DNA of 64,000 nt. It comes from Clostridioides difficile (GTDB taxonomy: Bacteria; Bacillota; Clostridia; Peptostreptococcales; Peptostreptococcaceae). The position numbers and the translations under genes are program-made. The notes below the pieces were generated by a model that worked only from the letters and a program-made list of their open reading frames with translations, was not told where the DNA came from and made no database searches. Positions 8,970-17,652 of the stretch are shown piece by piece. The stretch is from NCBI GenBank assembly GCA_024919175.1, contig CP103804.1, positions 1,116,001 through 1,180,000 on the forward strand, written 5' to 3'. Position 1 is the stretch's first letter; the number at the start of each line of letters is the position of its first letter.

Positions 8970-9032
8970 AATATACATTTTATAATTATTGTTTTATTGA
9001 TAAAAAATTATTATATTTAGGAGGAAACAACA

Positions 9033-10241
9033 ATGGAAAATTTTTGGAATCCGCTTACTTGCTTTACTGTATGTGTAATGATTTATGCTTTTAGTGAGTT
9101 TTTATCTAAGAAAACAAAAGGTGCAATTTCAACATTGTTATTTGTATGTATTATATTTTTATTAGGATTTTGGACAAATATTCTTCCAAAAGACATTACA
9201 GGAGCATCAGGTATATTAGCTGCAATGAGTAACTTTGGTATAGCTTTATTAATAACTAACTTAGGAACACTTATAAACCTTGAAGACTTATGCCATGAAT
9301 GGAAAACAGTTGTAATTGCACTAGTAGGTATTGTAGGTATAGCAGTTGGTTGCTTCACAGTAGGTAGTATGTTATTTGGTAGAGAGTATGCTTTAATAGC
9401 AGCACCTCCAATAGCAGGTTCTACTGTTGCTGGTATTATTGTAACAACGGTTGCAGAAGCAGCAAATAGACCAGAACTTGCAGCATTTGTAATTCTAGTA
9501 TTATCATTTCAAAAATTCTTTGGTATCCCTATAACAACATATTGTATAAATAAAGAATTAAAATTTAAAAGAAATAGGGGAGATTTCTTAAAGGATGAAT
9601 CAAAAAGTAATTTTAAGCTTCCAAGTATGAGAATTTTTAAGGAGGAAGCAAGTAGAAAATCATCTACTCTAGTATATCTTGCAAAACTTTCATTTGTTGC
9701 TATGATTGGTAACTTTGTAGGATTGGCTACTTTAATACCAGGATTTACTCCAGCAAATTATTATTTAAATCCAAATATAGCATGTTTGTTAGTAGGGTTA
9801 ATTTTTACACGAATAGGATTTCTAGAAAAAGGAATTTTAGATAAGTCTCAATCTAATGGGATTATAATGTTTGGCTGTATGTTAATGCTACCTGGAGGAC
9901 TTGCTAAGGTAACTCCAACAGCACTATTTGCAATGATTGTTCCAACTATAGGAATACTAGTTATAGGAGCTATATTCATAATACTATTTACTGCAATTGT
10001 AGGAAAATTATTGGGATATTCTCCAAGAATGTCAGCAGCGATTGGTGTAACTTGCATGCTTGCTTATCCAGCAACACAGATAATTTCTAATGAAGGTATT
10101 GATGCTATGGAAGGTACTGTAGAAGAAAAGCAAAGAGCAACCGATTATTTATTGCCAAAAATGATTATAGGTGGATTTGTTACTGTAACTATTGCTTCAG
10201 TGGCATTTGCTAGTATAATAGGTCCACTTATATTTGGTTAA
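9033..10241 (+). CDS. Polytopic membrane transporter, GltS/ESS-like (putative carboxylate or amino-acid symporter)
   Basis: 402 residues, about ten membrane helices, no signal peptide. The repeated helix pattern, a GSTVAGIIVT loop in the first half and a central charged loop (about 180-212) resemble the sodium:glutamate symporter (ESS) and related 2-hydroxycarboxylate fold groups, but no diagnostic motif fixes the family. Strong AGGAGG before the ATG. It is 30 bases upstream of an M20 amidohydrolase gene, so it probably imports the acylated amino acid or dipeptide-like compound that the hydrolase cuts. A regulator gene faces the pair from the other side. Substrate unknown. Confidence 0.6.
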   Translation: MENFWNPLTCFTVCVMIYAFSEFLSKKTKGAISTLLFVCIIFLLGFWTNILPKDITGASGILAAMSNFGIALLITNLGTLINLEDLCHEWKTVVIALVGIVGIAVGCFTVGSMLFGREYALIAAPPIAGSTVAGIIVTTVAEAANRPELAAFVILVLSFQKFFGIPITTYCINKELKFKRNRGDFLKDESKSNFKLPSMRIFKEEASRKSSTLVYLAKLSFVAMIGNFVGLATLIPGFTPANYYLNPNIACLLVGLIFTRIGFLEKGILDKSQSNGIIMFGCMLMLPGGLAKVTPTALFAMIVPTIGILVIGAIFIILFTAIVGKLLGYSPRMSAAIGVTCMLAYPATQIISNEGIDAMEGTVEEKQRATDYLLPKMIIGGFVTVTIASVAFASIIGPLIFG

Positions 10242-10271
10242 TATGAAATAGATTTATGGGGGGTAAAGTTA

Positions 10272-11651
10272 ATGATAGGAAGTATATCTATAAATGAGAT
10301 AGATGAAAAAAGACTCAAACTTAGTGAATTGAGTAAGAAAATATGGAAAAATCCAGAAAAAGCATTTAAAGAATTCAAAGCATGTGAAAATACAGCAAAT
10401 CTTCTAAAAAGTGAAGGATTTGATGTAGAAATAGGTGTAGGAGGATTAGCTACAGCTATTAAGGCTAGCTTTGGGTCAGGAAAGCCAGTTATAGGTTTTA
10501 TGGGAGAGTTTGATGCACTACCTGGTTTAAATCAAAAAGTATCAACAAAACAAGAAGCATTTGAATTGGGAGCTTATGGTCATGGATGTGGACATAATTT
10601 ATTATGTGCTGCACATGTAGGAGCAGTAATAGGACTTAAAAGAGAGATGATAGAAAATAATTTGAGTGGAACTATAGTATTTTATGCATGCCCAGGAGAA
10701 GAACAATTAACAGGTAAAGGATTTATGGCTAGAGGTGGTGCATTTGAAGGTCTAGACTTAGCTATAAATTTCCATCCAAATAAAATTAGTGAAGCTACAG
10801 TTGGTATATCAACAGCTGTTAACTCTGTAAAATTTCATTTTAAAGGGAAAACTGCACATGCAGGCTCAGACCCTCAAAATGGAAGAAGTGCTTTAGATGC
10901 TGTAGAACTTACTAACGTAGGAGCTAATTATTTGAGAGAGCATGTTACTTCTGATGTAAGAATTCATTACACTATTACAGATGGAGGAGTAGCACCTAAC
11001 ATAGTCCCTGATAAAGCATCAGTATGGTATTATACAAGAGCTTTAAGTAGGGAAGCTGTGGAAAGTACATATGAAAGACTTATAAAAGTAGCAAAAGGAG
11101 CTGCAATGATGACTGAAACTGAGGTTGAAGTAGAGTTTTTAGGAGGATGCTACAATACTCTAAACAATCATGTTTTGGCAAAGCTTGTATCAGAATGTAT
11201 GGATGATATTACACAAGAGCCTTGGACTGAAGAAGAATTGGATTTTGCAGCTGAATTAGATAAACAAAGCCCACAACAATATAAGGATATGATAAGTAAA
11301 TATAATTTGCCAGAAGGAACTCACCTATATTATGGTGGAGGAAATGTTACAAACTTTAATAGCTATGGTTCTACTGATATTGGAGATGTAATGCATATAG
11401 TTCCTACAGCATACTTTTTTACAGGATGTACAAACCTAGGTGCGCCTGGGCATAGTTGGCAGTTTACATCTTGTGCAGGAAGTTCTATTGGAGAAAAAGG
11501 TATGATATATGCAGCAAAAATTATGGCTATGTTTGGAGCCAAAATACTGAACAATCCAGAAATAGCTAAAAAGGCAAAAGAAGAATTTTATAAATCTATG
11601 AATGGGAAAACATACAAGTGTCCTATTCCAGAGGATGTTCCAACTCCTTAA
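10272..11651 (+). CDS. M20-family amidohydrolase, AbgB-like
   Basis: 459 residues, close to AbgB (p-aminobenzoyl-glutamate utilisation protein B) and longer than the usual M20D acyl-amino-acid hydrolases of about 390-400. Metal-site motifs are present: GEFDALPG (about 83), GHGCGHNLL (about 106), PGEEQ (about 143) and a dimerisation-domain signature GGVAPNIVPDKA. Cytosolic. It is expected to cut an amide bond using two divalent metal ions. Pairing with a dedicated transporter mirrors AbgT-AbgB, but the transporter here is not AbgT-like, so folate breakdown products are only one option. GGGGGG site before the ATG. Confidence 0.82.
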   Translation: MIGSISINEIDEKRLKLSELSKKIWKNPEKAFKEFKACENTANLLKSEGFDVEIGVGGLATAIKASFGSGKPVIGFMGEFDALPGLNQKVSTKQEAFELGAYGHGCGHNLLCAAHVGAVIGLKREMIENNLSGTIVFYACPGEEQLTGKGFMARGGAFEGLDLAINFHPNKISEATVGISTAVNSVKFHFKGKTAHAGSDPQNGRSALDAVELTNVGANYLREHVTSDVRIHYTITDGGVAPNIVPDKASVWYYTRALSREAVESTYERLIKVAKGAAMMTETEVEVEFLGGCYNTLNNHVLAKLVSECMDDITQEPWTEEELDFAAELDKQSPQQYKDMISKYNLPEGTHLYYGGGNVTNFNSYGSTDIGDVMHIVPTAYFFTGCTNLGAPGHSWQFTSCAGSSIGEKGMIYAAKIMAMFGAKILNNPEIAKKAKEEFYKSMNGKTYKCPIPEDVPTP

Positions 11652-11812
11652 ATACGATATAAATTTTAAAATATACGATTACAATTTTTATACCAGTATT
11701 TTTTCCTTATAAAAAGAAAGTAAAATTTTGCTAGCTATTTGCTCATTGCGCAGTAAAATGGTTAGAAAATAATTTTAATAGATGATAAGATAAATTATTA
11801 ACAAATATCATG

Positions 11813-11852
11813 AAAGGTATATCTTAAGAACAACTATAAGATATACCTTTTG
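11813..11852. terminator. Bidirectional terminator between convergent genes
   Basis: Fourteen perfect base pairs (11813-11826 with 11837-11850) with loop AGAACAACTA. AAA on one side and TTTT on the other let it work for both the hydrolase gene and the opposing regulator. The 283-base gap around it holds nothing else recognised. Confidence 0.8.
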
Positions 11853-11934
11853 TGGTACATATACATAACTTTATTTACCATAAATGATAAAAAATTTTTA
11901 TGAAATGATAAAATGTTTTTATGTATTCTAGATT

Positions 11935-13260
11935 TTAATAATTGTTTTCTGATATGAATAATTTGTATACCCTCTCAGGTCTACCTTTTGTTGAATTTTG
12001 TTTTTCGTATAATATAGTAGCATTTCCTGACTTTAAGAGACTACTTAAAAATCTATTGGCAGTTCTTACTGTTACATTTAAACAAGAAGATAATTCCTTA
12101 GGAGTAACCTCATCTCTTTGTAGAATTTCAGTAACAGATATAATTCTTTGAATAGTAAGAGTAGACAACTTAGAAGTTTTAGCAATTGTATTTATGTGTG
12201 GAGTTACTTTATTTGAAACAGTAAGCAACTTATCACATAACAAAGGTCCTATTGTCTCATAATTTTCATTAACTAAGAAACTGTAGTTTAAAGGATTTAT
12301 TTTAGATTCCTTATTAGCACTTATAGCGTTAGACATAGCTTGCTTTATATCATTACCAATTCCATACCCAACACATACTTTAAAATCTATACTATTTTCA
12401 ATAAATTCTTTTATATAACATATAGTAAAGTCCTTAGTTAATAATTTAATAGTGTCACATTTAGTAAAAATTTTAAAAGAATTGCCACTCTTTTCAATTA
12501 TAAAATCAGTTAATTTATCTTTTTTTATAGTATTTAATATTTTATAAATTTTATCTACAATATAATCATCATAGTTTGTATCTTTAGCTGTTATATATAT
12601 TACAGCTGGTTGATTTACCTTCATTCTATGTAGATGAATGTCCTTTATTAATTCATTAAAAGTATTTTTTAATAAGTTTATATCAGGATATATGAAATGG
12701 AAATTTACTCCTGCATCTTGTAACATAGGAACAATACTACTAAAACGAGTAGTAGAGAAATCAATTTTACCTTCATTCCATAACTTAACATGTTTTTTTG
12801 CAATATTTTTCTCAAGTTCTGCTATATCTGTTAAACTCATTTTAGATGCACTTTCATTAATACTACACATTAAATCTCCAAATGTACCACTTGATAAATA
12901 ATATGATATATCTTTTGGATTATCTGCCCAGTCCATTAAGTCAAAGTACGCTCTAGAAAAATCTAATGTATTGTATTTAAAAATAAGTTTTAGAAACATA
13001 TCATAATAACTTTGTAAATCAGTACCAAAATCAACTAAAGGTTTTTTAATAGTACCAGCTTTTTTTGTAATAGCTTCTTTAGGTATAGGACCACTAACTG
13101 CAAATCCATCAAATTTATCTTCTATTTCTAGGTATAAATCTCCAACATGAGAAAAATTTTTATAGATATATATTTCAACTTCTGCATTAATATTTAACTT
13201 TTTTATAGAGTTCTCCACAAACTTCTTTAAGAATTCAGTTGTTATGATTGCTATTTTCAT
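11935..13260 (-). CDS. Transcriptional regulator with degenerate GGDEF-like domain and C-terminal winged helix
   Basis: 441 residues. The N-terminal part (about 1-200) looks like a ligand or sensor domain. The middle (about 215-340) ends in VCVGYGIGNDIKQAMSNAI, typical of degenerate nucleotidyl-cyclase-fold domains that no longer have the GGDEF active site. Residues about 360-436 form a helix-turn-helix (VTPKELSSCLNVTVRTANRFLSSLL) and a wing with KGRPERVYKL. Convergent with the transporter/M20 pair, so it may control that operon; the inverted repeat at 8948 is a candidate operator. Ligand unknown. ATG with AGGAAG upstream. Confidence 0.7.
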   Translation of the reverse strand: MKIAIITTEFLKKFVENSIKKLNINAEVEIYIYKNFSHVGDLYLEIEDKFDGFAVSGPIPKEAITKKAGTIKKPLVDFGTDLQSYYDMFLKLIFKYNTLDFSRAYFDLMDWADNPKDISYYLSSGTFGDLMCSINESASKMSLTDIAELEKNIAKKHVKLWNEGKIDFSTTRFSSIVPMLQDAGVNFHFIYPDINLLKNTFNELIKDIHLHRMKVNQPAVIYITAKDTNYDDYIVDKIYKILNTIKKDKLTDFIIEKSGNSFKIFTKCDTIKLLTKDFTICYIKEFIENSIDFKVCVGYGIGNDIKQAMSNAISANKESKINPLNYSFLVNENYETIGPLLCDKLLTVSNKVTPHINTIAKTSKLSTLTIQRIISVTEILQRDEVTPKELSSCLNVTVRTANRFLSSLLKSGNATILYEKQNSTKGRPERVYKLFISENNY

Positions 13261-13423
13261 AAACTACTTCCTTTTCAATTAGTATAGTTATTTTATATTA
13301 GATATTACTTTTTCTAGCTATGACAAAACCATATCTCTTTGTACTCTTATATATAATAATATCATGACCAAATATTTATTGTCTAACTAATTATAATCTA
13401 TTCAAGAGGCAGTGGTAATATAA

Positions 13424-13614
13424 AAAATATTACAGACTGTTCAACTAGGCTTAGATTTAAACTCAATAGATGGATTCTATAAAGATGGTTTCTGGATAAA
13501 TGATTTAGATGTAATTAGAGTAGTTAGAAAGAAAAATTCAGTTCAAGTTATATTTTCACTGAGAGTTATTACACAATAACAACAAAAGTTAAAGATGTAT
13601 TGGGTATAGATTGA
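13424..13614 (+). pseudogene. Frameshifted gene remnant, family not recognised
   Basis: A frame open from 13424 reads about 51 codons (LDLNSIDGFYKDGFW is a typical stretch), then hits a stop. A second frame continues from about 13558 (ESYYTITTKVKDVLGID) to a stop at 13612. The two read as one protein tail broken by a one-base shift near 13552-13558. There is no start or ribosome site, and a good terminator follows immediately, as expected for the 3' end of a former gene. Confidence 0.5.
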
Positions 13615-13621
13615 TGAATAT

Positions 13622-13660
13622 AAAGTCATGCAACTTAAATTAGTTTGCATGGCTTTTTTA
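13622..13660 (+). terminator. Rho-independent terminator of the gene remnant
   Basis: AAAGTCATGCAA (13622-13633) pairs with TTGCATGGCTTT (13645-13656, one G-U), followed by T-run. Orphan terminator behind the remnant. Confidence 0.85.
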
Positions 13661-13780
13661 GTTGTAAGGGTATTATAGTTGTTTAAAATCTATGGAAAAC
13701 TTGTACATAATATCCATATATATTAAATAAACTGATGACTTTAAAATAGGACTATTAAATTAAGAAATAAGAAAGTTTAA

Positions 13781-13820
13781 ATATAATAAAACATAATAAA
13801 ACATAATGAAACATAATTAA
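13781..13820 (+). repeat. Four tandem 10-base repeats upstream of the DUF364/ABC operon
   Basis: Units ATATAATAAA, ACATAATAAA, ACATAATGAA and ACATAATTAA follow without gaps, and a fifth unit (ACATAATATA) lies at 13863-13872 just before the first gene. Ten-base phasing puts each unit on the same face of the helix. It could be a regulator-binding array or a curved AT tract in the promoter region. The rest of 13661-13895 shows no riboswitch. Confidence 0.6.
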
Positions 13821-13895
13821 AATTGTAAAAAAATATAAAATATTATAGCTAAATAGTATAAAACATAATATAATTACTTTGAAGGGGGTGACAAA

Positions 13896-14630
13896 ATGTG
13901 GCAATTTTATAATAATTTAATAGATAAAATACCAGAAAACATAAGAGTAAAAGATTTTGTTATAGGCTCAGAGTTTGCTATGGTAATAACAGATTATGGA
14001 GCAGGTATTAGCCATTTATTATATGATAAAAGATTTCCTTTTGAAAACGATATAAAAATAAACATGTCTTTAAAAGATTTGTGTAAGTCAATTAAATCTT
14101 GGAATTTTATAGAAGCTAGTTTAGGATCAGCAGCAATAAATTCTTATTATAATCAGAATATTTGCAATAAATCATTAAGTGTAGAGAAAATTAATCATCA
14201 CTTTATTTCTATGATTGATGATTCATCAAAAAAAATAGCAGTATTAGAGGGAAATCTTCAAAATAAAAATAAAATTAAATTTAGATATGATGTGGATTTT
14301 TTCAATAGAAAAATAGAAGAAGGAGATTACAGTATATCAGCATATGGATATTTAGTAGAAAACTATGATAGTACATATTTAGGTGGAGACTTAATTATTA
14401 ATAAACATTTAATAAAAATAGCCAATGATTCACTTAATAAAGAAAGCATAATTTGTGATATATCAACTCCAATATCTTCAGATTTTAAAAAACTAGGTAT
14501 AAAAAATATAGGTGGATTTGTTGTAGAGGATATAGACAAGTGTTTTAATTTAGTAAAAATAAGTGCACCTTATGAAAATATTGAAAAGACAGGTAATATG
14601 ATGAAAATAGTAGGGGTAAAAGGGGATTAA
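13896..14630 (+). CDS. DUF4213/DUF364-family protein (divergent paralogue)
   Basis: 244 residues. The N-terminal part (about 1-95) matches the DUF4213 pattern (SIKSWNFIEASLGSAAINSY), also found in the paralogue at 19371. The C-terminal DUF364 part (about 105-240) is degenerate: the KKIAVLEG strand is kept, but the glycine/proline motif GPATPMAP of the paralogue is missing. DUF364 proteins are described as putative heavy-metal chelation proteins and tend to lie with iron/siderophore-type ABC genes. First gene of an eight-gene operon, with GAAGGGGGTG before the ATG and only 4 bases to the next gene. Possibly a partner subunit of the second paralogue. Function unproven. Confidence 0.7.
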   Translation: MWQFYNNLIDKIPENIRVKDFVIGSEFAMVITDYGAGISHLLYDKRFPFENDIKINMSLKDLCKSIKSWNFIEASLGSAAINSYYNQNICNKSLSVEKINHHFISMIDDSSKKIAVLEGNLQNKNKIKFRYDVDFFNRKIEEGDYSISAYGYLVENYDSTYLGGDLIINKHLIKIANDSLNKESIICDISTPISSDFKKLGIKNIGGFVVEDIDKCFNLVKISAPYENIEKTGNMMKIVGVKGD

Positions 14631-14634
14631 ATAA

Positions 14635-15645
14635 GTGAGTAAGAGTGTAAGAAGTAATAAATTAATTATGCTTTGTTTAGTTATTATATTGATTGTATTG
14701 ATATTAGTATCATTAGCACTTGGAAAATATCCAGTAGAGCCACATCAAGTATTTGGAATTTTGGTTTCAAAAATATGTAATATAGATAAGTTTTGGACAG
14801 ATAGCATGGAAACTATATTTTTAAATGTTAGATTACCAAGGATAGTACTTGCATGTTTAGTAGGTGGGGCATTGGCAGCTGCAGGAGCATCATACCAATA
14901 TATATTTTTAAATCCTATGGCATCACCAGATATACTAGGAGCATCATCAGGAGCAGCATTTGGAGCAGCTTTAGCGTTATTTCTTTATAAAAGTGGTAGA
15001 GAAGTTACTGTTAGCGCATTTATTTTTAGTTTAATTACTGTGCTTTTAGTTTATTTGATAAGTGAAAGGACAAAGGGAAATAAAGTGCTAGGTTTAATTT
15101 TATCAGGAATTATGGTAAGTTCTTTATTTTCTTCAGGAACATCTTTTATAAAACTTGTAGCAGACCCTAATGACCAGTTGCCTGCAATTACATATTGGCT
15201 AATGGGTAGTTTGTCAGGGGCTAAAACAGCTGATATAAAATTTGCAATTATTCCTATGTTAATAGGTATAGTACCTCTAATACTTATTAGCTGGCAAATA
15301 AACATATTGACTGTAGGAGAAGATGAGGCAAGAACAATGGGAATAAATACAAAGCGTATAAGATTTATTACTATTGTATGTGCTACCCTTTTAACTTCTG
15401 CAAGTGTTGCTGTAAGTGGAATGATAGGTTGGGTTGGCCTTGTAATACCACACTTATCTAGACGCTTAGTTGGAAATAATTTTGTTTACTTATTGCCAAC
15501 ATCAGCCATGTTTGGAGCATCATTTTTGTTATTAGTTGATAATGTATCTAGAAATTTATGGACTAGTGAGATACCTATAGGTATATTAACTTCATTTATT
15601 GGGGTACCATTTTTCATATATCTGATTACAAAAAGGGGGGATTAA
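14635..15645 (+). CDS. FecCD/BtuC-type ABC importer permease
   Basis: 336 residues with about nine to ten helices, the normal size for type II importer permeases. Family motifs are clear: RLPRIVLACLVGGALAAAGA near residue 62, NPMASPDILGASSGAAFG near 102 and GMIGWVGLVIPHLSR near 262. It moves metal-siderophore, haem, cobalamin or similar large chelates. GTG start 4 bases after the DUF364 gene, with AGGGG upstream. It pairs with the ATPase 1 base downstream and the lipoprotein after that. Sequence alone does not separate ferric, corrinoid or other substrates. Confidence 0.92.
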   Translation: MSKSVRSNKLIMLCLVIILIVLILVSLALGKYPVEPHQVFGILVSKICNIDKFWTDSMETIFLNVRLPRIVLACLVGGALAAAGASYQYIFLNPMASPDILGASSGAAFGAALALFLYKSGREVTVSAFIFSLITVLLVYLISERTKGNKVLGLILSGIMVSSLFSSGTSFIKLVADPNDQLPAITYWLMGSLSGAKTADIKFAIIPMLIGIVPLILISWQINILTVGEDEARTMGINTKRIRFITIVCATLLTSASVAVSGMIGWVGLVIPHLSRRLVGNNFVYLLPTSAMFGASFLLLVDNVSRNLWTSEIPIGILTSFIGVPFFIYLITKRGD

Positions 15646-15646
15646 T

Positions 15647-16426
15647 ATGATTTTAGAAGTCAAAAATCTTAGCTATTTTTATAAAGAGCGGAATGTACTT
15701 AATCAAATATCCTTTACTGTTGAAGGTAGTCAGTTACTATGTATATTAGGCCCTAATGGAGCAGGAAAAAGTACTATGTTTAAGTGTATACTGCAGTTAT
15801 TGAAAGGGTATAAGGGCGAAATTTTATTAGATGGAAAAAACTTGAAGGATTATAAAATTAAGAATCTAGCAAGAAAAATAGCCTATATTCCTCAATCTCA
15901 CAATCCTGTATTTAGTTATTCTGTTGCTGAAATGGTACTGATGGGAACAACATCACAAATTTCACCTATGTCTAAACCTACTAAAAAACAGCTACAAACA
16001 GTTGAAGAATCTTTAGACAAAATAGGAATTTCCTATTTAAAAGATAGGAGTTTTGTAAATTTAAGTGGAGGAGAAAGACAATTAGTACTTATTGCGAGAG
16101 CCTTAGCTCAAAATGCAAAGATACTTATTATGGATGAACCAACATCTGATTTGGATTATGGTAATCAAATCAGAGTATTAAATACAGCAAAAGAATTAAC
16201 AAAGGATGGATATATAATAATTCAATCAACACATAATCCAGACCAAGCCTTTTTATATGCAGATAGGGTTTTAGCTTTATATAATCATGAAATATTAGCC
16301 TTTGGTGTACCTAAGTATATAATTAATTCTGGTCTAATAAAAAAACTCTACAATGTAGATGTAGAATTAAACAGCTTATATGATGATAAAATCAGAATCT
16401 GCATACCAAAAAGTGTAACTATATAA
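15647..16426 (+). CDS. FecE/BtuD-type ABC importer ATPase
   Basis: 259 residues. Walker A (GPNGAGKST), Q-loop (YIPQSH), signature (LSGGERQ), Walker B (ILIMDEPTSDLD) and H-loop (STHNPD) are in order. Partner of the FecCD permease one base upstream and of the binding lipoprotein 19 bases downstream. The C-terminal extension after about residue 215 is typical for this class. Energises uptake of a metal chelate or corrinoid-type ligand. Confidence 0.92.
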   Translation: MILEVKNLSYFYKERNVLNQISFTVEGSQLLCILGPNGAGKSTMFKCILQLLKGYKGEILLDGKNLKDYKIKNLARKIAYIPQSHNPVFSYSVAEMVLMGTTSQISPMSKPTKKQLQTVEESLDKIGISYLKDRSFVNLSGGERQLVLIARALAQNAKILIMDEPTSDLDYGNQIRVLNTAKELTKDGYIIIQSTHNPDQAFLYADRVLALYNHEILAFGVPKYIINSGLIKKLYNVDVELNSLYDDKIRICIPKSVTI

Positions 16427-16445
16427 TTTATTTAAGGGGGATAAA

Positions 16446-17534
16446 ATGAAAAAGAAATTATTATCATTGTTATTAGTGCTAGTTTTAGCAATAACATCTT
16501 TAGTTGGATGTACATCATCAAATGATGATGCTAAAGGTGAAAAAGAGGATAAAAAAACATCCGAAACAGTAATGTTTACTGATTCAGTAGGAAGAAAAGT
16601 TGAGATTCCAACAAATATTAAAAAAGTAGCGCCTTCAGGAAGTTTAGCACAAATTGTACTATTTTCAGTATCACCAGATAAGTTAGTTGGATTATCAGGA
16701 GAGTGGGCAAATGATGCAAAGGAATATATAGATGAAAAATATACTAACCTTCCTGTCTTTGGTCAATTTTATGGTAAGGACGATTTAAATATGGAAGCCC
16801 TTGCAGCAGCAAATCCACAAGTAATTATAGATATAGGAGAGAAAAAAGGTAGTGCAAAAGAAGATTTAGATGCCATACAAGAACAAACTGGAATACCAAC
16901 TATATTTATAGAAGCTACGACTGCTAACATGTCAGAATGTTACACTAAGCTAGGAGAGATTTTAAATGTAGAAGATAATGCAAAAGTATTAGCGGATTAC
17001 TGCAAAACTACTTATGATACGACTGCAGAAACTATGAAAAAAATAGGTGATAAGAATAAAGTAAATCTTGCCTATTGTGTAGGAGATACAGGAACAAGTG
17101 TAATTGCAGAAGGGTCTTTCCACTCTGAAATTATTAATATACTTGCAAATAATGTTGCAAAACTTGATGACCCATCAAGTAAAGGTAATGGAAATGAAGT
17201 ATCATTAGAACAACTATACTTATGGAATCCAGATGTGATAGTATTTGCACCACAGAGTATATACAGTAAAGTAGGAAGTCAAGTTGAATGGCAAAAAATA
17301 AGTGCTATATCTAGTGGTAAATACTATGAAGCACCAAGCACTCCATATAATTGGATGGGATTCCCTCCATCTGTAAATAGATATATGGGTATGATTTGGT
17401 TATCTGAAATACTTTATCCAGAGAATTTTAATTATGATTTAAAAGAAAAAACAAAAGAATTTTACAAGCTATTCTATCATGTTGATTTAAATGATGAACA
17501 ATATAACAAATTAACTAAAAACGCTATTAAATAG
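16446..17534 (+). CDS. Substrate-binding lipoprotein of the FecCD-type importer
   Basis: 362 residues. Signal peptide 1-21 with lipobox LVGC, so C22 is lipidated, then a Ser/Asp/Lys-rich linker and a periplasmic-binding fold of the helical-backbone type (TroA/FepB/BtuF class). FTDSVGRKVEIPTNIKKV is the standard start of the mature domain. The second lobe contains YLWNPDVIVFAP. It delivers ligand to the permease encoded just upstream. Its stop codon lies inside the first of three 26-base tandem repeats, and a hairpin follows, so expression of the downstream part of the operon may be reduced. Confidence 0.9.
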   Translation: MKKKLLSLLLVLVLAITSLVGCTSSNDDAKGEKEDKKTSETVMFTDSVGRKVEIPTNIKKVAPSGSLAQIVLFSVSPDKLVGLSGEWANDAKEYIDEKYTNLPVFGQFYGKDDLNMEALAAANPQVIIDIGEKKGSAKEDLDAIQEQTGIPTIFIEATTANMSECYTKLGEILNVEDNAKVLADYCKTTYDTTAETMKKIGDKNKVNLAYCVGDTGTSVIAEGSFHSEIINILANNVAKLDDPSSKGNGNEVSLEQLYLWNPDVIVFAPQSIYSKVGSQVEWQKISAISSGKYYEAPSTPYNWMGFPPSVNRYMGMIWLSEILYPENFNYDLKEKTKEFYKLFYHVDLNDEQYNKLTKNAIK

Positions 17535-17602
17535 TATATAGGTATAAAGTTACTAAATAATGTATAGACGCAAAATTATTAAATAATATATAGACGTAAA
17601 TT
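17525..17602 (+). repeat. Three tandem imperfect 26-base repeats spanning the lipoprotein stop codon
   Basis: Copies at 17525-17550, 17551-17576 and 17577-17602 share TAxTAAATARTRTATAGR with the same length and no gaps. The TAG stop lies in copy 1. Copies 2 and 3 are most alike (TATAGACG), suggesting a recent duplication. Confidence 0.75.
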
Positions 17603-17604
17603 AG

Positions 17605-17636
17605 AAGAAAGTAGGATTTTACCTACTTTCTTTCAT
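17605..17636 (+). terminator. Intra-operon hairpin (weak terminator or mRNA stabiliser)
   Basis: AAGAAAGTAGG (17605-17615) pairs with CCTACTTTCTT (17622-17632). The following tract is TTCATAAAAA, so termination should be weak. It separates the importer genes from the GTPase half of the operon. Confidence 0.6.
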
Positions 17637-17652
17637 AAAAAGGGGAATTGAT

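Larger units (their letters stand above)
7953..9032 (+). other. Long intergenic stretch with gene debris and several promoters
   Basis: About 1.1 kb without a supported gene. It holds short open fragments that look like remains of coding sequence (for example MLEHFSDLLQNSDFNNIVL near 7967, and a fragment with VPKEDSKERAKIMYLL near 8592). A GGGGGGAG near 8560 has no convincing start codon behind it. A consensus promoter lies at 8339, three copies of the repeat-type promoter at 8443, 8666 and 8883, and a perfect hairpin at 8948. A 67-codon open frame at 8192-8395 has no ribosome site and atypical composition, so I do not call it. Short peptides or small RNAs expressed from the repeated promoters are possible. 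Confidence 0.6.

Noticed and set aside
13661..13895. A second cobalamin riboswitch before the DUF364 operon
   Set aside because: No B12 box or core aptamer blocks are visible; only AT repeats.
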